From Alloascoidea africana (taxonomy: Eukaryota > Ascomycota > Alloascoideomycetes > Alloascoideales > Alloascoideaceae): a DNA stretch of 64,000 nucleotides. Numbering within the stretch: position 1 is the stretch's first letter; the number at the start of each line of letters is the position of its first letter. The translations under genes were made by a program, and so were the position numbers. The notes under the pieces are model-generated. The model was not told where the DNA came from, did no database searches, and was given only the letters and a program-made list of their open reading frames with translations. Shown one piece after another: positions 20,801 to 32,174 of the stretch. The stretch lies in contig JAKTTT010000013.1 of assembly GCA_030581615.1 (NCBI GenBank), positions 186,001 through 250,000 of the forward strand. Direction: 5' to 3'.

Positions 20801-22188
20801 ATGATTAATCTGTTGCATAACAAAGATGAACGTTGCGTTGCATCTGATACTGAGTAGCAAATCCGAAATTGAGATTCTAAGACAACAATACTCTTAAAGT
20901 CCTGACATATACATTGAAAAAAATAATTCCCGAAGATTACCCAAATATAATTTTTAAAATTTTTGCCCCGAGTTTAAAAAGAGAGTAAAAGTCAGGCGCA
21001 CCTAATAGCTCAAGTCGCGTTATTGAAAGAATGCCGTGAACAGAATGGGCTTGTCTTTGAGCTTGCGGCACACATTTTGAAAGCTCATTGATATCTTGCA
21101 CATAGATGAATACCGGTCTTTGATCATTTTAATTAGTGGTAATAGACAAAGCAGAGTAGAAAGTTTCTGTGCTTTGAAGAAATTAGTCGAGTTCGATGTG
21201 CTTAATTGCCTTTTGTTTAGGGTTTTCAGAAATTATAGGTATTTTAGACCTTGAAGGGAAATCTTTACCAATGCGCTTTTTATTGGAATTGATAAGGGAA
21301 TTTATTGAATCGTTATTAATGGACACGAGTTGTAGGAGTGTTCAAAGTATACAAAGGTTCGATGATCCCCAACCTTCTCTCATAGCGGCCTAAAACTATG
21401 CAAAATACCAACTCACCAAGTGTTTTAGCCTTTCATGTTCGAATCTCGTGGATAGTAGCTCTTTATTGTTGAGATGAAAAAACAGAGACAATGAGAGACT
21501 ATTTCAAGAATTACTTCCTACTTTGGAAAATACACGTGAAATGGACCCTGCATGTATAGTTTCGAACGGTTATTAAACCCTTAGATCTGTCTACAGCCCA
21601 GTCAGTGCTTCACGGTTCCCAATCATAAGCAAATGAGCATAACTTTTGGTGTTGAAAATAAATTGCTTCGCTGGTTTATAAAAGTATTGCACAAACTTGG
21701 AAATGACAGTGCTTTTTGGAAACCCCAGTTTCTTTTCTCTTTTTGGCTTTGTGTTTGAAAGCTAATTTTAAACACACAATTTCAAGAGTATAACCGCCCC
21801 TTCTTGAAGCCTCTGACAACATGATTTACTTTTTTACTTTCTCACCATGAATTGAATCAAAAACAAATGTGTTTATTTCATGAAAAAGAAAAATACGACT
21901 TTTCTAATATGCTATTAGTAACAGAAAAGAATAACTCCGCCATCACTATTCGCATAATAAAAAGGATCACTTCTATTTTAACCTATTTCTTGGCTGTGCA
22001 TATTCGAGGAGAGACAAAATAAATAATATAAAAATGCTTTTGTAGCAAAATTACTTTGACAAACAAACACCTATGGGTAATCGTATCAAATTCAAATCCT
22101 TAAACTTGGTGAAGATAGAGAATTATGATTATAGAAAATGAAAAAATGGCATATTGCAAATATTCTCAAGTAAAACAGTAAGAAATTT
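17830..22188. other. Long gene-free A/T-rich stretch
   Basis: About 4.4 kb without any frame I can assign. The first 200-300 bases are the permease promoter. The rest has short A and T tracts, scattered stops in all frames and no tRNA-like or repeat structure that I recognise. It may hold an origin, a noncoding transcript or fully decayed sequence. Confidence 0.5.
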
Positions 22189-23097
22189 TTACATCAACAG
22201 GTTGGCAAGGATGGCACCGAAAGCAACAAAGTTGCCGACTTTGGCGACCATCTCAGCACCACCAGCGGAAGCAGTGGCGACAGCGGGTGGGGCTTCGTTA
22301 GAACCAGAGGAAGCATCTGGAGCAGCAGCAGAAGGTTCAGCAGAATGTTCAGCAGAATGTTTGGCAGAATGTTCAGCGGACTCTGGAGTAGAGCAAATAA
22401 CTTGGCTTGGTTCAGCAGTGGCCTCTGGTGCAGAGCTGGCAGCTGGTTCAGAGGGTTCGGCAGAGGGCTCAGCAGAGGGCTCAGCAGAGGATTCGCCAGA
22501 GGGCTCAGCAGAGGATTCGCCAGAGGACTCGGCAGAGGGTTCGGCAGAGGGTTCGGCAGAGGGCTCAGCAGAAGATTCCGGTGCAGATTCGACGGGGGCT
22601 TGGGAAGGAGCAGCTGAAGATGTTTCTGGAGCAGGTTCGGAAGAGGTGGTGGGAACTTCAGAAGAGGTAGGAGCAGGGCAGTTGGCAGCGGCAGAAGAAA
22701 GAGCTCCAGCATTGCTGAGGGGGAAAGAAACACCAGCAGCCATCTGACAAAGAGAGGAAGCAATGTTTGTGGCGGATTCAACATCGTGGCACTGGCATTC
22801 ACTAGCCCAGCATTCTTCAACTCCGTTGAAGTTTCCTAGAACACAGTGGCAACCAACGTCGAAATCTGGGCATGGTCCAATAGTAACTTGGTGTTCATCA
22901 ATACATTTTGCAGCACAAGCAGGCAAACAGTCTCTAATTGCCTGGGCCCACATCACTGTAGTTCCATCTCTTGGCCATCTTGGAACAGTCATACCATTGA
23001 ATTGGGTTGATTCAAAAGTCATGGTGGAGTAACAGTCGGCGCTAACAAGAGCGGCGGCAACGATTGAGCCGATCAAAGCGGATGTGGTTGTTCTCAT
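22189..23097 (-). CDS. CFEM-domain GPI-anchored surface protein
   Basis: The first ATG (23097) gives 302 residues. Layout: signal peptide (MRTTTSALIGSIVAAALVSA), Cys-rich CFEM-like domain at about 22-140, Ser/Glu/Pro/Ala stalk, and a hydrophobic GPI signal ending VAFGAILANLLM. The domain has the CFEM spacing CLPACAAKC, then GPCPDFDVGCHC, then EECWASECQC and SSLC; the Asp in the CPDFD part is where CFEM proteins bind heme iron axially. In Candida such proteins (Rbt5, Pga7, Csa2) take heme from the host and pass it inward. The stalk is a tandem array of four-residue units (SAEP, SGES). A heme or iron role fits the two ferric reductases 18 and 24 kb to the right. Other CFEM proteins serve in wall structure or adhesion. 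Mature length and anchor signal look complete. Confidence 0.88.
   Translation of the reverse strand: MRTTTSALIGSIVAAALVSADCYSTMTFESTQFNGMTVPRWPRDGTTVMWAQAIRDCLPACAAKCIDEHQVTIGPCPDFDVGCHCVLGNFNGVEECWASECQCHDVESATNIASSLCQMAAGVSFPLSNAGALSSAAANCPAPTSSEVPTTSSEPAPETSSAAPSQAPVESAPESSAEPSAEPSAEPSAESSGESSAEPSGESSAEPSAEPSAEPSEPAASSAPEATAEPSQVICSTPESAEHSAKHSAEHSAEPSAAAPDASSGSNEAPPAVATASAGGAEMVAKVGNFVAFGAILANLLM
22440..22590 (-). repeat. 12-bp tandem repeat coding the SAEP/SGES stalk
   Basis: Repeats of a 12-base unit with small variations code the Ser-Ala-Glu-Pro stalk. The repeat keeps two other frames and the opposite strand open, which explains a 197-codon antisense frame here. Confidence 0.85.
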
Positions 23098-25789
23098 TTT
23101 TTTGGTATTATCAACTAAGCGAGTGAGTATCAATTTCTAGATTGTTATATTGAACAGAAAAATTGATCAAGGACTAGGCCCTCTCTTTAAATACTGCTTT
23201 AGTTTCAGCTAATTTCCGGCTCACCAACACGTTGGCGAGTCTAGTTATAAGCTTATAGAACTAGTTTCTTAACAGTTCCAGCAAAATACATTAGGCTCTC
23301 GAACGTGCCGATGATACTATAAACTCATAAAGGTTTACTGTTGTTTTTGTTTACCTTTTTTTTCCAATACTTATGTAAATCTTCTAAATTCCACCCTGTT
23401 TGCCTTGTTTAGAATCATGCGCATGGGCAAAACCTTGTTGACGTTCTAAAGTTCTTTTAGAAAGAGCATATCTAGATAATCAGATCTACGAAACCGTGTA
23501 TGTAGAAGCCCAAAACGATTTCGACAGCTTTAAATGGTATGCTTATAGCTTACTCCTTCTTCAAACTAGTCCTCCTGATCTTTGAGATAACCGAACCGAG
23601 AAAAATATGGACGAAAGTTGTTACATAAACCTCTTCAGGTTACTTTTTTTTCTCTTTTATGTATGTAGAAAATAATTTGATGTCTGTGTTTTTCTATCCA
23701 ATTTGCCTTCAAATATTAACGAAGAACTGATTTTTTTTATTTAGATTAGGGTAATGAAAAGGCGCCTTTAGCCGTACTTAGAAAGTCATTTCTTTATAAG
23801 CCTAAGGCAATTTCCTAATTTCCTGTTGATGAAGATACGGCTATTGCAGGGAAATGATGTTTTTTTGATCTTTCCAGCCTTGAAGGTTAAACCGGTGATT
23901 TGGGAACCAGTATCGGAACAATGAATGCATCGCTGCATTCTCCCTTTGAGTCTTTTCAAGGTATAAATCTTATAAATCTGTGTAGTTAAGCACTTGAATG
24001 TTCAAGTTCCATTTGGAGTTGGCTTTGAGAAGCCTTAAAAAGAGCTGTCTGTCATTTTTATCAAAATGAATGCAATCTTGGTGAGCTCTCGCGATGATAC
24101 TTGATTAGTTGAGCCACACTATTGGCAACTCTTTTGTTATAAATGATCATCACATACAACCAACAAGACCAAAACGTACATAAATTTGGCCTATTGAGTC
24201 TTTTAGAAGTTGGAGCTCAATCCATCATACTTTTTTAAAGCCAAGGCAAGTTAAACTTCACTTTTAGTTCCTTTTTTACTTATGTTTGACACGCCAGGAA
24301 AACTAGGTTTCCGACCTTTTTGTTAAATCGGGTTTCTGTTACCAGCTTCTGACACACAATTGTAGATGTACTTTATGAAAGGTCTGCTGTACCAAGAACA
24401 TCGCATTCAGACAAACTTGCCTATTTCCGAAAGGTTCCAGTGGATGATTTTTTATTGAATATGTACATAGTTTGTGCAGGTTTTCTGTCAAGAATAGCTG
24501 ACAAACATTAGATAAACTTTAAAAGAAAAAGAAGAAGCTCTGGTAGATGTCACAATGCTCTAGAGATTACTGAGAGGACAAAGTGATCTCACTAATGATT
24601 TACTTCGACGGAGGCCATCAGAAAAAAGCCTTTGTTGCTCATTCTCTAACATACTTGAAAAAAAATAAAAGAACAACGTCATGGTTTACTAAACTCCGGT
24701 AATTGATCTTTCCATCATGCTTTGCCTGCATGGCACTCATCCGATGTGATTGAAAAACACAGGTAATATTTCCTTGCTTGCGTTGTGTTTCTGGATATAA
24801 AGGAACTGGAAATCACATTCAAAATGCATTTCCTAAAGCGGTTAGCGTGGCTTACTACTTTCCTCATTTTCCGAAACCTTTAGTGTCTCCCTCTTGGGGT
24901 GAACTTAAAGGCTTGATGGGTTAATCATAGATTTTTTTAAACACGGGTAACTTGAACCGGCGTACTTTTTATTGAGGTGGTGTTGATTGTTTAGAAGCCT
25001 GTAGAGACATCTTCTTTTATTTCAATTAAGATAAAAAGTATTAAGATTTCATATCAGTTTAGGAAAGCATATCTTACTGGACATAAAATACAAAATTGAG
25101 CGATTGAGTAACCAATCATTTTATTCGGAGATGAAATCAGAATCTACGACATCAAAATTTTCTGATGATTTTGTTTCCGAAATGAGATAATAATTTGAAA
25201 TTAACAATTAAAGAAGGGTTGTAGATGACCAAGTCTATTACATGACATACCCGAGCATTCTATCCGTTTGAAATTCGTATCAATGTTTCATGGTGATAGT
25301 AAGCGCTGCGAATCTTAGCTTGATGTTTACTTTTGTGTTATATGGTCTCGAGTCAAGTCGAATTGGGAACCACTCAGTAAACAGCAACAATTGGGAGTAC
25401 AAAACAGGATAATTATGACCCTGAATAAGTGATTTGAGTATTGGTCTTCACAATGCTAGTAAAGCCTAGCCACAAACGACGGAGCATTATGTATTGAAGA
25501 ATGCCAACGGATAATTGATAATAAACTATTAATTCAAAGTAAAGAGAAAAACTGTATGGCTTCATAAAAACAAGATTTTCAATTTGTTCTGCTTGAATGA
25601 AGATTGCAAAGCTGTAGAATGTTTTTCTCTATGGCGCAACGGCGCTTGATACACACTGTGTCCGAATTAGGCAACCAGTTACGGGAAACGCCGCAAGACA
25701 TCGTCTACGCACTTTGCCAGATCTCATCATCAACAATTGAACAATACAAATGAGCCATTAAACCACTAACAAGAACCAAAACGTGTTTC
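23098..25789. other. Intergenic stretch, CFEM promoter and gene-free DNA
   Basis: The CFEM promoter lies at the left side (TATTTAAA-like box near 23190; a near-match to the iron-GATA site, TAATCAGAT, at 23477-23485). A single CGGGTAAC Reb1-like core is at 24944-24951. No gene is recognisable in the remaining 2.5 kb. Confidence 0.5.
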
Positions 25790-26260
25790 TTAACTTCCTC
25801 TGTAGGTAGAATAACTGTAGTTTGACAACAACAACGGTATATGATAATGAGCATCGGGTGGATCCCTAACGACAAAATGAACCTCCACAAAGGGGAAAAA
25901 ACTCTTCGCTTTTTCCTCGTCTACAATTCCGCTTGAGGCATCTCTTTTAGCAGCCCTTGTAAAGTATTCCTCGGTTTCAAACCGGATCTTGTAAAAACCA
26001 GGAATCAAGCCTTCATGTGTCCATTCGCCGCCATGCTGTGAAGAAGAGCCGCCTATATTCGATAGTGCCCATTTTGAAACTCGACCATCTAAATCTGTCT
26101 TTGCAATTCCAAATGAAACATTCGCATCTGTGGGAAAGCTGGATCCGGTAGCTGTCTGGGAAGGGAAATTCGCAATCCGGAAGATGGCGCAGGATACTCC
26201 GTCAGCAGGCTTCCCCCTTGTTGTATCTAGGATGTGGCAAGTGATTGGATGCCTTGACAT
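25790..26260 (-). CDS. 5-hydroxyisourate hydrolase (transthyretin-like)
   Basis: A 156-residue enzyme that hydrolyses 5-hydroxyisourate to OHCU in urate breakdown after urate oxidase. Family hallmarks: HPITCHILDTTRGKPA at the N-terminus (catalytic His9), an FYKIRFET strand, FFPFVEVHFVV and HYHIPLLLS, and the terminal YRGS tetrapeptide that separates HIUases from true transthyretins. It is longer than the usual 110-125 residues because of loop insertions at about 30-50 (SQTATGSSFPTDANV) and about 108-120 (KRDASSGIVDEEKAKS). There is no C-terminal peroxisome signal, so it is probably cytosolic or uses another route. No other purine gene lies nearby. Confidence 0.93.
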   Translation of the reverse strand: MSRHPITCHILDTTRGKPADGVSCAIFRIANFPSQTATGSSFPTDANVSFGIAKTDLDGRVSKWALSNIGGSSSQHGGEWTHEGLIPGFYKIRFETEEYFTRAAKRDASSGIVDEEKAKSFFPFVEVHFVVRDPPDAHYHIPLLLSNYSYSTYRGS

Positions 26261-29162
26261 GATGCTTACCCCTGATGAGAAGCTACTGTTGGGTCAAATC
26301 AGTGGTCGGTTCACAAACGGAAAAGGTGAAATTGGTTGATCAGCATTGATAACAGATGAGGTCTCATAATTACACAACCTTCAGTATATTTCATACCATC
26401 GTTTAACGAGAATAAGCATTCAACGCGCAGAAAGTAGCTTCGCTAGCTTTGTGTTGACATGGATAGCAGAATTCCATGGTGTCAGTGTTTGACATCAGAA
26501 TGCAATTAAGCAAACCTTGTTTTCTGTGGATTTTGTCTTGTGGGATAGGAGGTCTTGTGTAATAATAGCTGAGACAGCAAAGGTAGCCTTCAAAGAGAAT
26601 CATGGTGAATCCACAGATTTCCTTGGACCGGTACTAATCTTTACGACTCGCTAATGAATTTGCCCAAGATTTCATTTCATCTAACCCTAGATCAACCATT
26701 ATAAATATCAAAAGAGTGCTGAACTAAATTTGGATTGGTTGTGAGTTTGATCTGGCCTTGTTTCAACCTAATCGAGGTTGGAAGATAAACCTGGAGAAGC
26801 TGATTGAAGCTTGGGATATCTGAATTGCACGAATTGAGCGATTGCCAAACCAAGTGTTCAAGTGGTACGAAACCAGGTGGTATCGTTGTGCTCGTAATCC
26901 TCTGGATCTACAATGTTGCTTGGGGGTTGCTTTTCGAGCTTTTAACCAACTCGAACTAGCGATTATTGTATCTCGTCTTTTTTTATTCTTGCCTTTGCCA
27001 CTGTTCATTTTTTTCACAGTTTTGAAACATTTCAAGTTTGAAATCTGAAATATTACTGTGGAAACGACAGGACAGTAGAATGTTCTAGGTGGACGAAGAT
27101 GGCAGTGATGAGGTGAGGAGTTCCTCTAGACTCTTGCTTTGCTTTCAACTCGGGTGAGTGAGAGCAAGAGCAGGAATGTAATTAGTGTACAAGCATACCG
27201 AAAACCAAATACGAAACCATAATTTGGCTTCGATTCACTACAGACCACGATACACAGAAAAAACAAAAATAGAGAGTGGGTGGTGTTGAAGCGTCAACTC
27301 CTTCGGCATTTTCAGGTGACGTAATAAAAAATTGCTCTTTGACCACATTTGTTTAGAAGGGGCTCAGCTGGATAATAATAGTGGTCCGACAGCGACGATA
27401 TTTGTTCATCACGAGAAAGTCGATTAGTTATCGACTATCAGTGTTAGTTGGAGTTAGGAGAAGAGGGCTAAGATGAACCAGGCCGAACCAGCAAAGAGAG
27501 CGAGCGAGCCAGTGAGAGGTGGAATCTTTGACACATAACGGAATGGATATTTTACACTGACAGTAGATAATTTCCAATTCCGAAACACCAATTTGCCAGC
27601 CAAGCCAGCCCGGACTTCTTTTTGTCTGTTTACTTGTTTTACGCCATGCGCTGTCGACAATGGGGGGAAAGCAATGAGGAGCGGAGAGCAAAGAGCAAAG
27701 AGCGTGGCCAAGGGAATGTCTCTGACAGTGAGCTTTGTTGAGACAATAAACCCCCATTATGCTTTCAGTTTTCGCGGTGGATGCGAGATTTCCCGATCTG
27801 CTCATGTTTACCCCAAATGGCATACATACGCATGGTGGGTGCATACAACCTCTCCTATAGCTTAGAAGTAGAAGTAGGAGCAAGAGAAAAATAAATGGGA
27901 ATAAGTAGCCAAACTAGTTGGAGCTAATGGACTATTAGGCGATTCATGATCGGGTACTTCTGGATGCTGCTAGGGTGCAGCACCGGCGGCGGGCCTTGAG
28001 AGGAGAGCATCAAAAGCTACAAGCAAAAAGCAGAGAGAGCACCACGGGGGCCACGCCAGCCTTGATCTGTAAGGAAAAAAGGACCGATTCAATAAATTAT
28101 CAGCTCAAGATCTGCCCATTTTGGCCTGTGAGCAAAGCTTGTAGCACGCAGACGAGTGAGATTTCCTGGAGATGAGGAGTTTACGGGGTCAGATCTGGAG
28201 ATGTGACATCTAAAGTTTAGAAGAGCTCAATTTATTTTTATAAAAGTGAACGACATAAGACGAAATAAGAGGGAGTAGGGAGAATATGTAGACATGAGCC
28301 GGTTGGAAGCGAACTATGTGGTGAGAGGCACAGACACGTTTGTCTTACCTGGACCAGGCGAGGCGTTTAGGCATGTTTTACTTACTCTCGCAGAAGAAGG
28401 AGGAGAAGAAGAAACAGGGAGAAGAGATGCGGGAGTAAGAGCAGGAGCAGCAGGAACAGAAAAGACAAAGTGTAAGAAGATGAAGAAAGGGAAGGAGTAG
28501 CCGCGTAGTAGGAGAATAATTGGAGGACTAACACAGAGTTGATCCGCACGGACTCAAACCACGAACAGACGAAGAGGACGAATGGGACCAGGAGAATTCC
28601 ACCAGTCAGACCGTGAAGCAGCCCACTCCAGGTCGACATGGCCTCCATGGCCGAAGCACAGAGCCTTAGTCTTAAGCCTTAGTCTCAGCCTTATGGCGGC
28701 TGTTTTGCTCGCGGTTGGTTTAAAAACAGGGCGGTCTGCGAGGCTGCGGGTACTAAAGGCACCCAGGCACTTTATGTGGGACTATTCCTATTCTTTTTCT
28801 TTTGGGCGGCACCCGGGGCGGTAATCTTCCAACTTTGAGTCCACAGGAATAATAGCCTCTCGATCTTTCGCACGCTTTCTTTCACTCTTTCTCTTTCTCT
28901 TTCTCTCCTACAAACCAAAGCTCCAAATAATTCCCGTCCCCCTGTCGCCCCATAGTCCGCTGGGCCTCTCTCCTCCCTCCCCTGCCACTCCCCTGCCCGT
29001 CTGTAGAGAAGAGCGAGACAATGATGATGACGACAACCACGGGAACCCTAACCGTGTCTCGAGAACGCAAGTATTCATGCAAAAAAATGGACTCCTGCCG
29101 TAGTAGCCCTGCGAACCAAAACAACCACAAGAATAAAAATGCTAATCCGCAAGGAATAATAT
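26261..29162. other. Intergenic stretch before BNI4
   Basis: Nearly 3 kb without a gene I can name, apart from a possible small frame at 28294-28500. The last 500 bases are rich in CTT/CTC and look like the BNI4 promoter. A 5' splice-like CAG|GTAAGA and a GAGA|GTAAGT occur on the minus strand near 28344 and 28388. Confidence 0.45.
28294..28500 (+). CDS. Possible small protein, hypothetical
   Basis: A 68-residue frame begins 55-60 bases after a TTTATAAAAG box. The first 35 residues (MSRLEANYVVRGTD, then FVLPGPGEAFRHVLL) look like ordinary protein; the remainder is Glu/Gly/Arg then Lys-rich and may be simple-sequence drift. I recognise no family. An 88-codon hydrophobic frame runs on the opposite strand (28382-28648), so at most one of the two is likely to be real. 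Confidence 0.22.
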   Translation: MSRLEANYVVRGTDTFVLPGPGEAFRHVLLTLAEEGGEEETGRRDAGVRAGAAGTEKTKCKKMKKGKE

Positions 29163-29363
29163 GTTTTAGTTTTAGCCAACTCCTCCCACTCCTATTCTCC
29201 ACGCCGCCCGCTCTCGTTCTCTTCCTCCTCATCCTCATCCAACAACAACGTCGACGTTCGTTCCATTCCCTCGCCAAATTCTTCCGTAACGACCGCTCAG
29301 GATCAGGACATCTCCACAGCAGCCCCTGCCACTCAAGCAACTAATAACGATGGATTCGTTCTA

Positions 29364-32174
29364 ATGTCCACAGAAGAGCTCCAGCAAAACTTTCCAACCC
29401 GCTCCTCCTCCTCTGCTACTTATCGCCCTCGCCCCCAGGAGAAAAAGCCCTCCACCGCGCCCACTTCCATCCTGGCCGGCAAGGACACCAAGGACACGGC
29501 TATCGCTTCCGCTACCACCACCTCCACGGGTGCTGTTTCTGCCACTGCTGGCCCTCAGCACGTCGAGTCCATGAGCACCATACACGCTTACGTCGAACAG
29601 ACCCAGAGCCCTCCTTCTGCTACTACTAGTCCCAATATGTCCGGTAATAATAATTCCTCTGCACATGGCTCTTCCACCTTTGCGCTTCAAGAAAGTCCCG
29701 ATACCGGCAAAATGTCCACTTTTGAAATCGACCTTAGTGGACCAGTGGTACCTTTGTACACCCCCCTTCTGGGCAACGACGAAGTTCCTCAATCTTTTGA
29801 AGAGTTCCAGGCCCAGGCCCAGGCCCAGGACCAAGCCTTCCAGAATGAGAGACAGAAAAAGAGAGCCTCCGGCATTTCTGGCTTCTTCAAAAAAGCCTTA
29901 TGGGGCTCCTCGTCTCCCTCTAATGCTGCTGCTACTGGCTCCCATGCCGCTAGTAATAGTAATAGTAAAAGTAACATTCATCCAAATGAGACTGTGGCTA
30001 CCGCTGCCGCTCCAACTGCTACTACCGCTACAAGGGATCTGCCACTAAACAACAAAACGGCAAAATCCCCCACGTTTAAACATGAGTTCCAACCCTCCGT
30101 TGTTGAAGAGTTGGATAGTGAAGGTTACAGACCTTCAAACCACAGGCGTCTATTCCGGAGGAAAAAATCCTCCGATAATATATCGATAAGCTCAAAATTT
30201 AGCGTCTCGTCCACTTTCAGCGTTGCATCTAGGCAGTCCCTTATGTCGGTTAAAAATAAACTCTCAAGGACTTTTTCCAAAATGAAAAGAAGTTCTAAGC
30301 ACAAGGGTGAGAATGAAGAAGAGTCCTATGACTATTACGCAAATGGGAATGCAAATGGAAATTATGACAGCATTGGCATTGATCGAAATGGAACAGACAG
30401 TACGAAAATCGTTTTGGAAAGCACTGTTGCAAGCGGTATTTCCCAAAGCGGAATCTCAAGGGCTGTTGCAGAGGCTGATAGCACAACCAACAGCCATGGC
30501 AATGGCAAATCAACGGGTTTTAAAAATGTGAGAGAGGCTATGGAACATTTACATTCTTATAGTCAGGTCCCAGTTTCTAAGGAGGAAACGCCAAATGGCA
30601 AAAGCCAAAAAGCGGGTCCTGTGCCGGAAGAAACTGCTCCTGCGGCGGTTACTACCACTGCAACAGGAACGGATTCTGATGAAGATGTCACTTCTGGTGA
30701 GACTCTATTCCCATATCTTGAAAAATCCAATGTTGAAGAATTAAAAACAGACCTGGGGAGGAAGAAATCCTTGAAAAAGAGAGGAAACAGCAAAACTAGG
30801 AACAGCTTTGATGGATCAGACCTTTCAGACGGTGTTGAGTTTTCGAGAAAGGAAAGCTTTAAGAAGGATTCTCCATTGGGAATGTTCACTTCCATTTCTT
30901 CGCGCCCCGAACAGCAACAACGACAGCAAAAGCCAGACCAGAAGGAAGACAAAATTGTAAAGTTCGACTCTATGGTGGAACAGCAAAAATTGGAACTCGC
31001 GCAAATGGAAGAGCAGAAACAAAAGGCAAAGCAAATGACCAAAAACAGCTTTTCGGATGTCGACCTTGTTGCTGTGAAAATGCAGGAACTGAACATTCGC
31101 GCCATACCTGAAGACGAAGACGACTCCATGAGAGATACAGAGGATGGAATTCAGGCGGCTATTCAGGTTGCTGTTTCGAGCGTTGAAGAGTATCGTGAAC
31201 AAGAACAACAGCAAGAACAGCTCAAGCCTCAAACAAATGACGGAGGAAGAAGGTCGGCTTCTCCTATTTCTCCATCAGAGAGCACTGACTCGATTAACCA
31301 GAATAAGAATGTTCCTGCTGGTTTATCGACGCCAGGAACGAAGAAGACCAAAAGTAGATACAGATATCAACATAAGAAGCAACAGCAGGAGTCCAACACT
31401 AACAGTATCTATTCTCCAACGCCACAATCACCAGGGACACCTTCTACTTTTGCGCAACAAAAACACTATCCATCAGCTTCACAACTTCATTATTATAACA
31501 ACAACAATGTCCCGTCAAATGATCATCATGCTCAATCACAGTTGCATGGGTCATCAGCTCCTTCATTAAATTCGCATTCGCATTCGCATCCGCACCCTCA
31601 TTCGCGGTCTCCTTCACCATCTCCTGCCTTCTTACCCCTTCAACCAGACCGGTCCTATTCACCAGCACATCCAAGCGCGAATGCAACTGGCATCGCTGGT
31701 TCAGGTTCGGGCTCAGGGGCCTATTACGTCCAACCCCAGTACTCTGCATCAGCATCGACAACATCCACATCCGCTTCGACTATGCAAGCGCAGACCCCCC
31801 GGTACCATTCACACCAACCCAGCAGCAATTCTCACCGAAACTCTTTCTATCTCACACAGCCCCAGTATCCAACTCACACTTCTGCTCCAACCTCTGCGTC
31901 TGCATCTGCATCCACGTCGACCACGAACTCTACCTCCACTACTTTTGAAATGGAGCAAATTCCAAAACGCAAGAAGAAGAAACTGAGATTTAGTTCCAAG
32001 ATCATCATCTTTGACACTTGGGACTCTGATGACTACGATAGGCAACCGGAGCTAGCGACATGTAACAGCTTGAACCCGATAACTGCACAACAAATTAAGC
32101 AAGAGGTAAACGACTTTAAGATGGAGATGGATGTTCACCAGAACTCGAGGGTCTACACACACTTTTATGCCTGA
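29364..32174 (+). CDS. BNI4: Bni4-like bud-neck scaffold for protein phosphatase 1
   Basis: A 936-residue, mostly disordered protein. The diagnostic part is the C-terminal 63 residues: a Lys-rich run and LRFSSKIIIFDTWDSDDYDR, then ELATCNSLNP, KQEVNDFKMEMDVH and YTHFY. S. cerevisiae Bni4 (892 residues) has its Glc7-binding RVxF-type motif at the same distance from the end. Bni4 tethers Glc7 and, through Skt5, chitin synthase III to septins at the bud neck. The rest is Ser/Gln/Thr-rich with charged coiled-coil-like parts (about 540-560) and His/Ser/Pro repeats near 760. The ATG at 29364 is the first in frame, but the frame stays open upstream to 29163 with a Ser/Asn-rich coding look, so an upstream exon is likely. 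The call rests on the C-terminal block. Confidence 0.75.
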   Translation: MSTEELQQNFPTRSSSSATYRPRPQEKKPSTAPTSILAGKDTKDTAIASATTTSTGAVSATAGPQHVESMSTIHAYVEQTQSPPSATTSPNMSGNNNSSAHGSSTFALQESPDTGKMSTFEIDLSGPVVPLYTPLLGNDEVPQSFEEFQAQAQAQDQAFQNERQKKRASGISGFFKKALWGSSSPSNAAATGSHAASNSNSKSNIHPNETVATAAAPTATTATRDLPLNNKTAKSPTFKHEFQPSVVEELDSEGYRPSNHRRLFRRKKSSDNISISSKFSVSSTFSVASRQSLMSVKNKLSRTFSKMKRSSKHKGENEEESYDYYANGNANGNYDSIGIDRNGTDSTKIVLESTVASGISQSGISRAVAEADSTTNSHGNGKSTGFKNVREAMEHLHSYSQVPVSKEETPNGKSQKAGPVPEETAPAAVTTTATGTDSDEDVTSGETLFPYLEKSNVEELKTDLGRKKSLKKRGNSKTRNSFDGSDLSDGVEFSRKESFKKDSPLGMFTSISSRPEQQQRQQKPDQKEDKIVKFDSMVEQQKLELAQMEEQKQKAKQMTKNSFSDVDLVAVKMQELNIRAIPEDEDDSMRDTEDGIQAAIQVAVSSVEEYREQEQQQEQLKPQTNDGGRRSASPISPSESTDSINQNKNVPAGLSTPGTKKTKSRYRYQHKKQQQESNTNSIYSPTPQSPGTPSTFAQQKHYPSASQLHYYNNNNVPSNDHHAQSQLHGSSAPSLNSHSHSHPHPHSRSPSPSPAFLPLQPDRSYSPAHPSANATGIAGSGSGSGAYYVQPQYSASASTTSTSASTMQAQTPRYHSHQPSSNSHRNSFYLTQPQYPTHTSAPTSASASASTSTTNSTSTTFEMEQIPKRKKKKLRFSSKIIIFDTWDSDDYDRQPELATCNSLNPITAQQIKQEVNDFKMEMDVHQNSRVYTHFYA

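Noticed and set aside
22154-22747. A 197-codon plus-strand frame rich in Ala, Glu, Gly and Ser
   Set aside because: It is the mirror of the 12-bp stalk repeat of the CFEM gene on the minus strand, which has a signal peptide, Cys pattern and GPI signal; the antisense frame has none.
28340-28360. CTTACCTGGACCAGG, like the 5' end of U1 snRNA
   Set aside because: Only the first nine or so bases match; no U1-like stem-loops or Sm site follow. It is better read as a minus-strand splice-donor look-alike.
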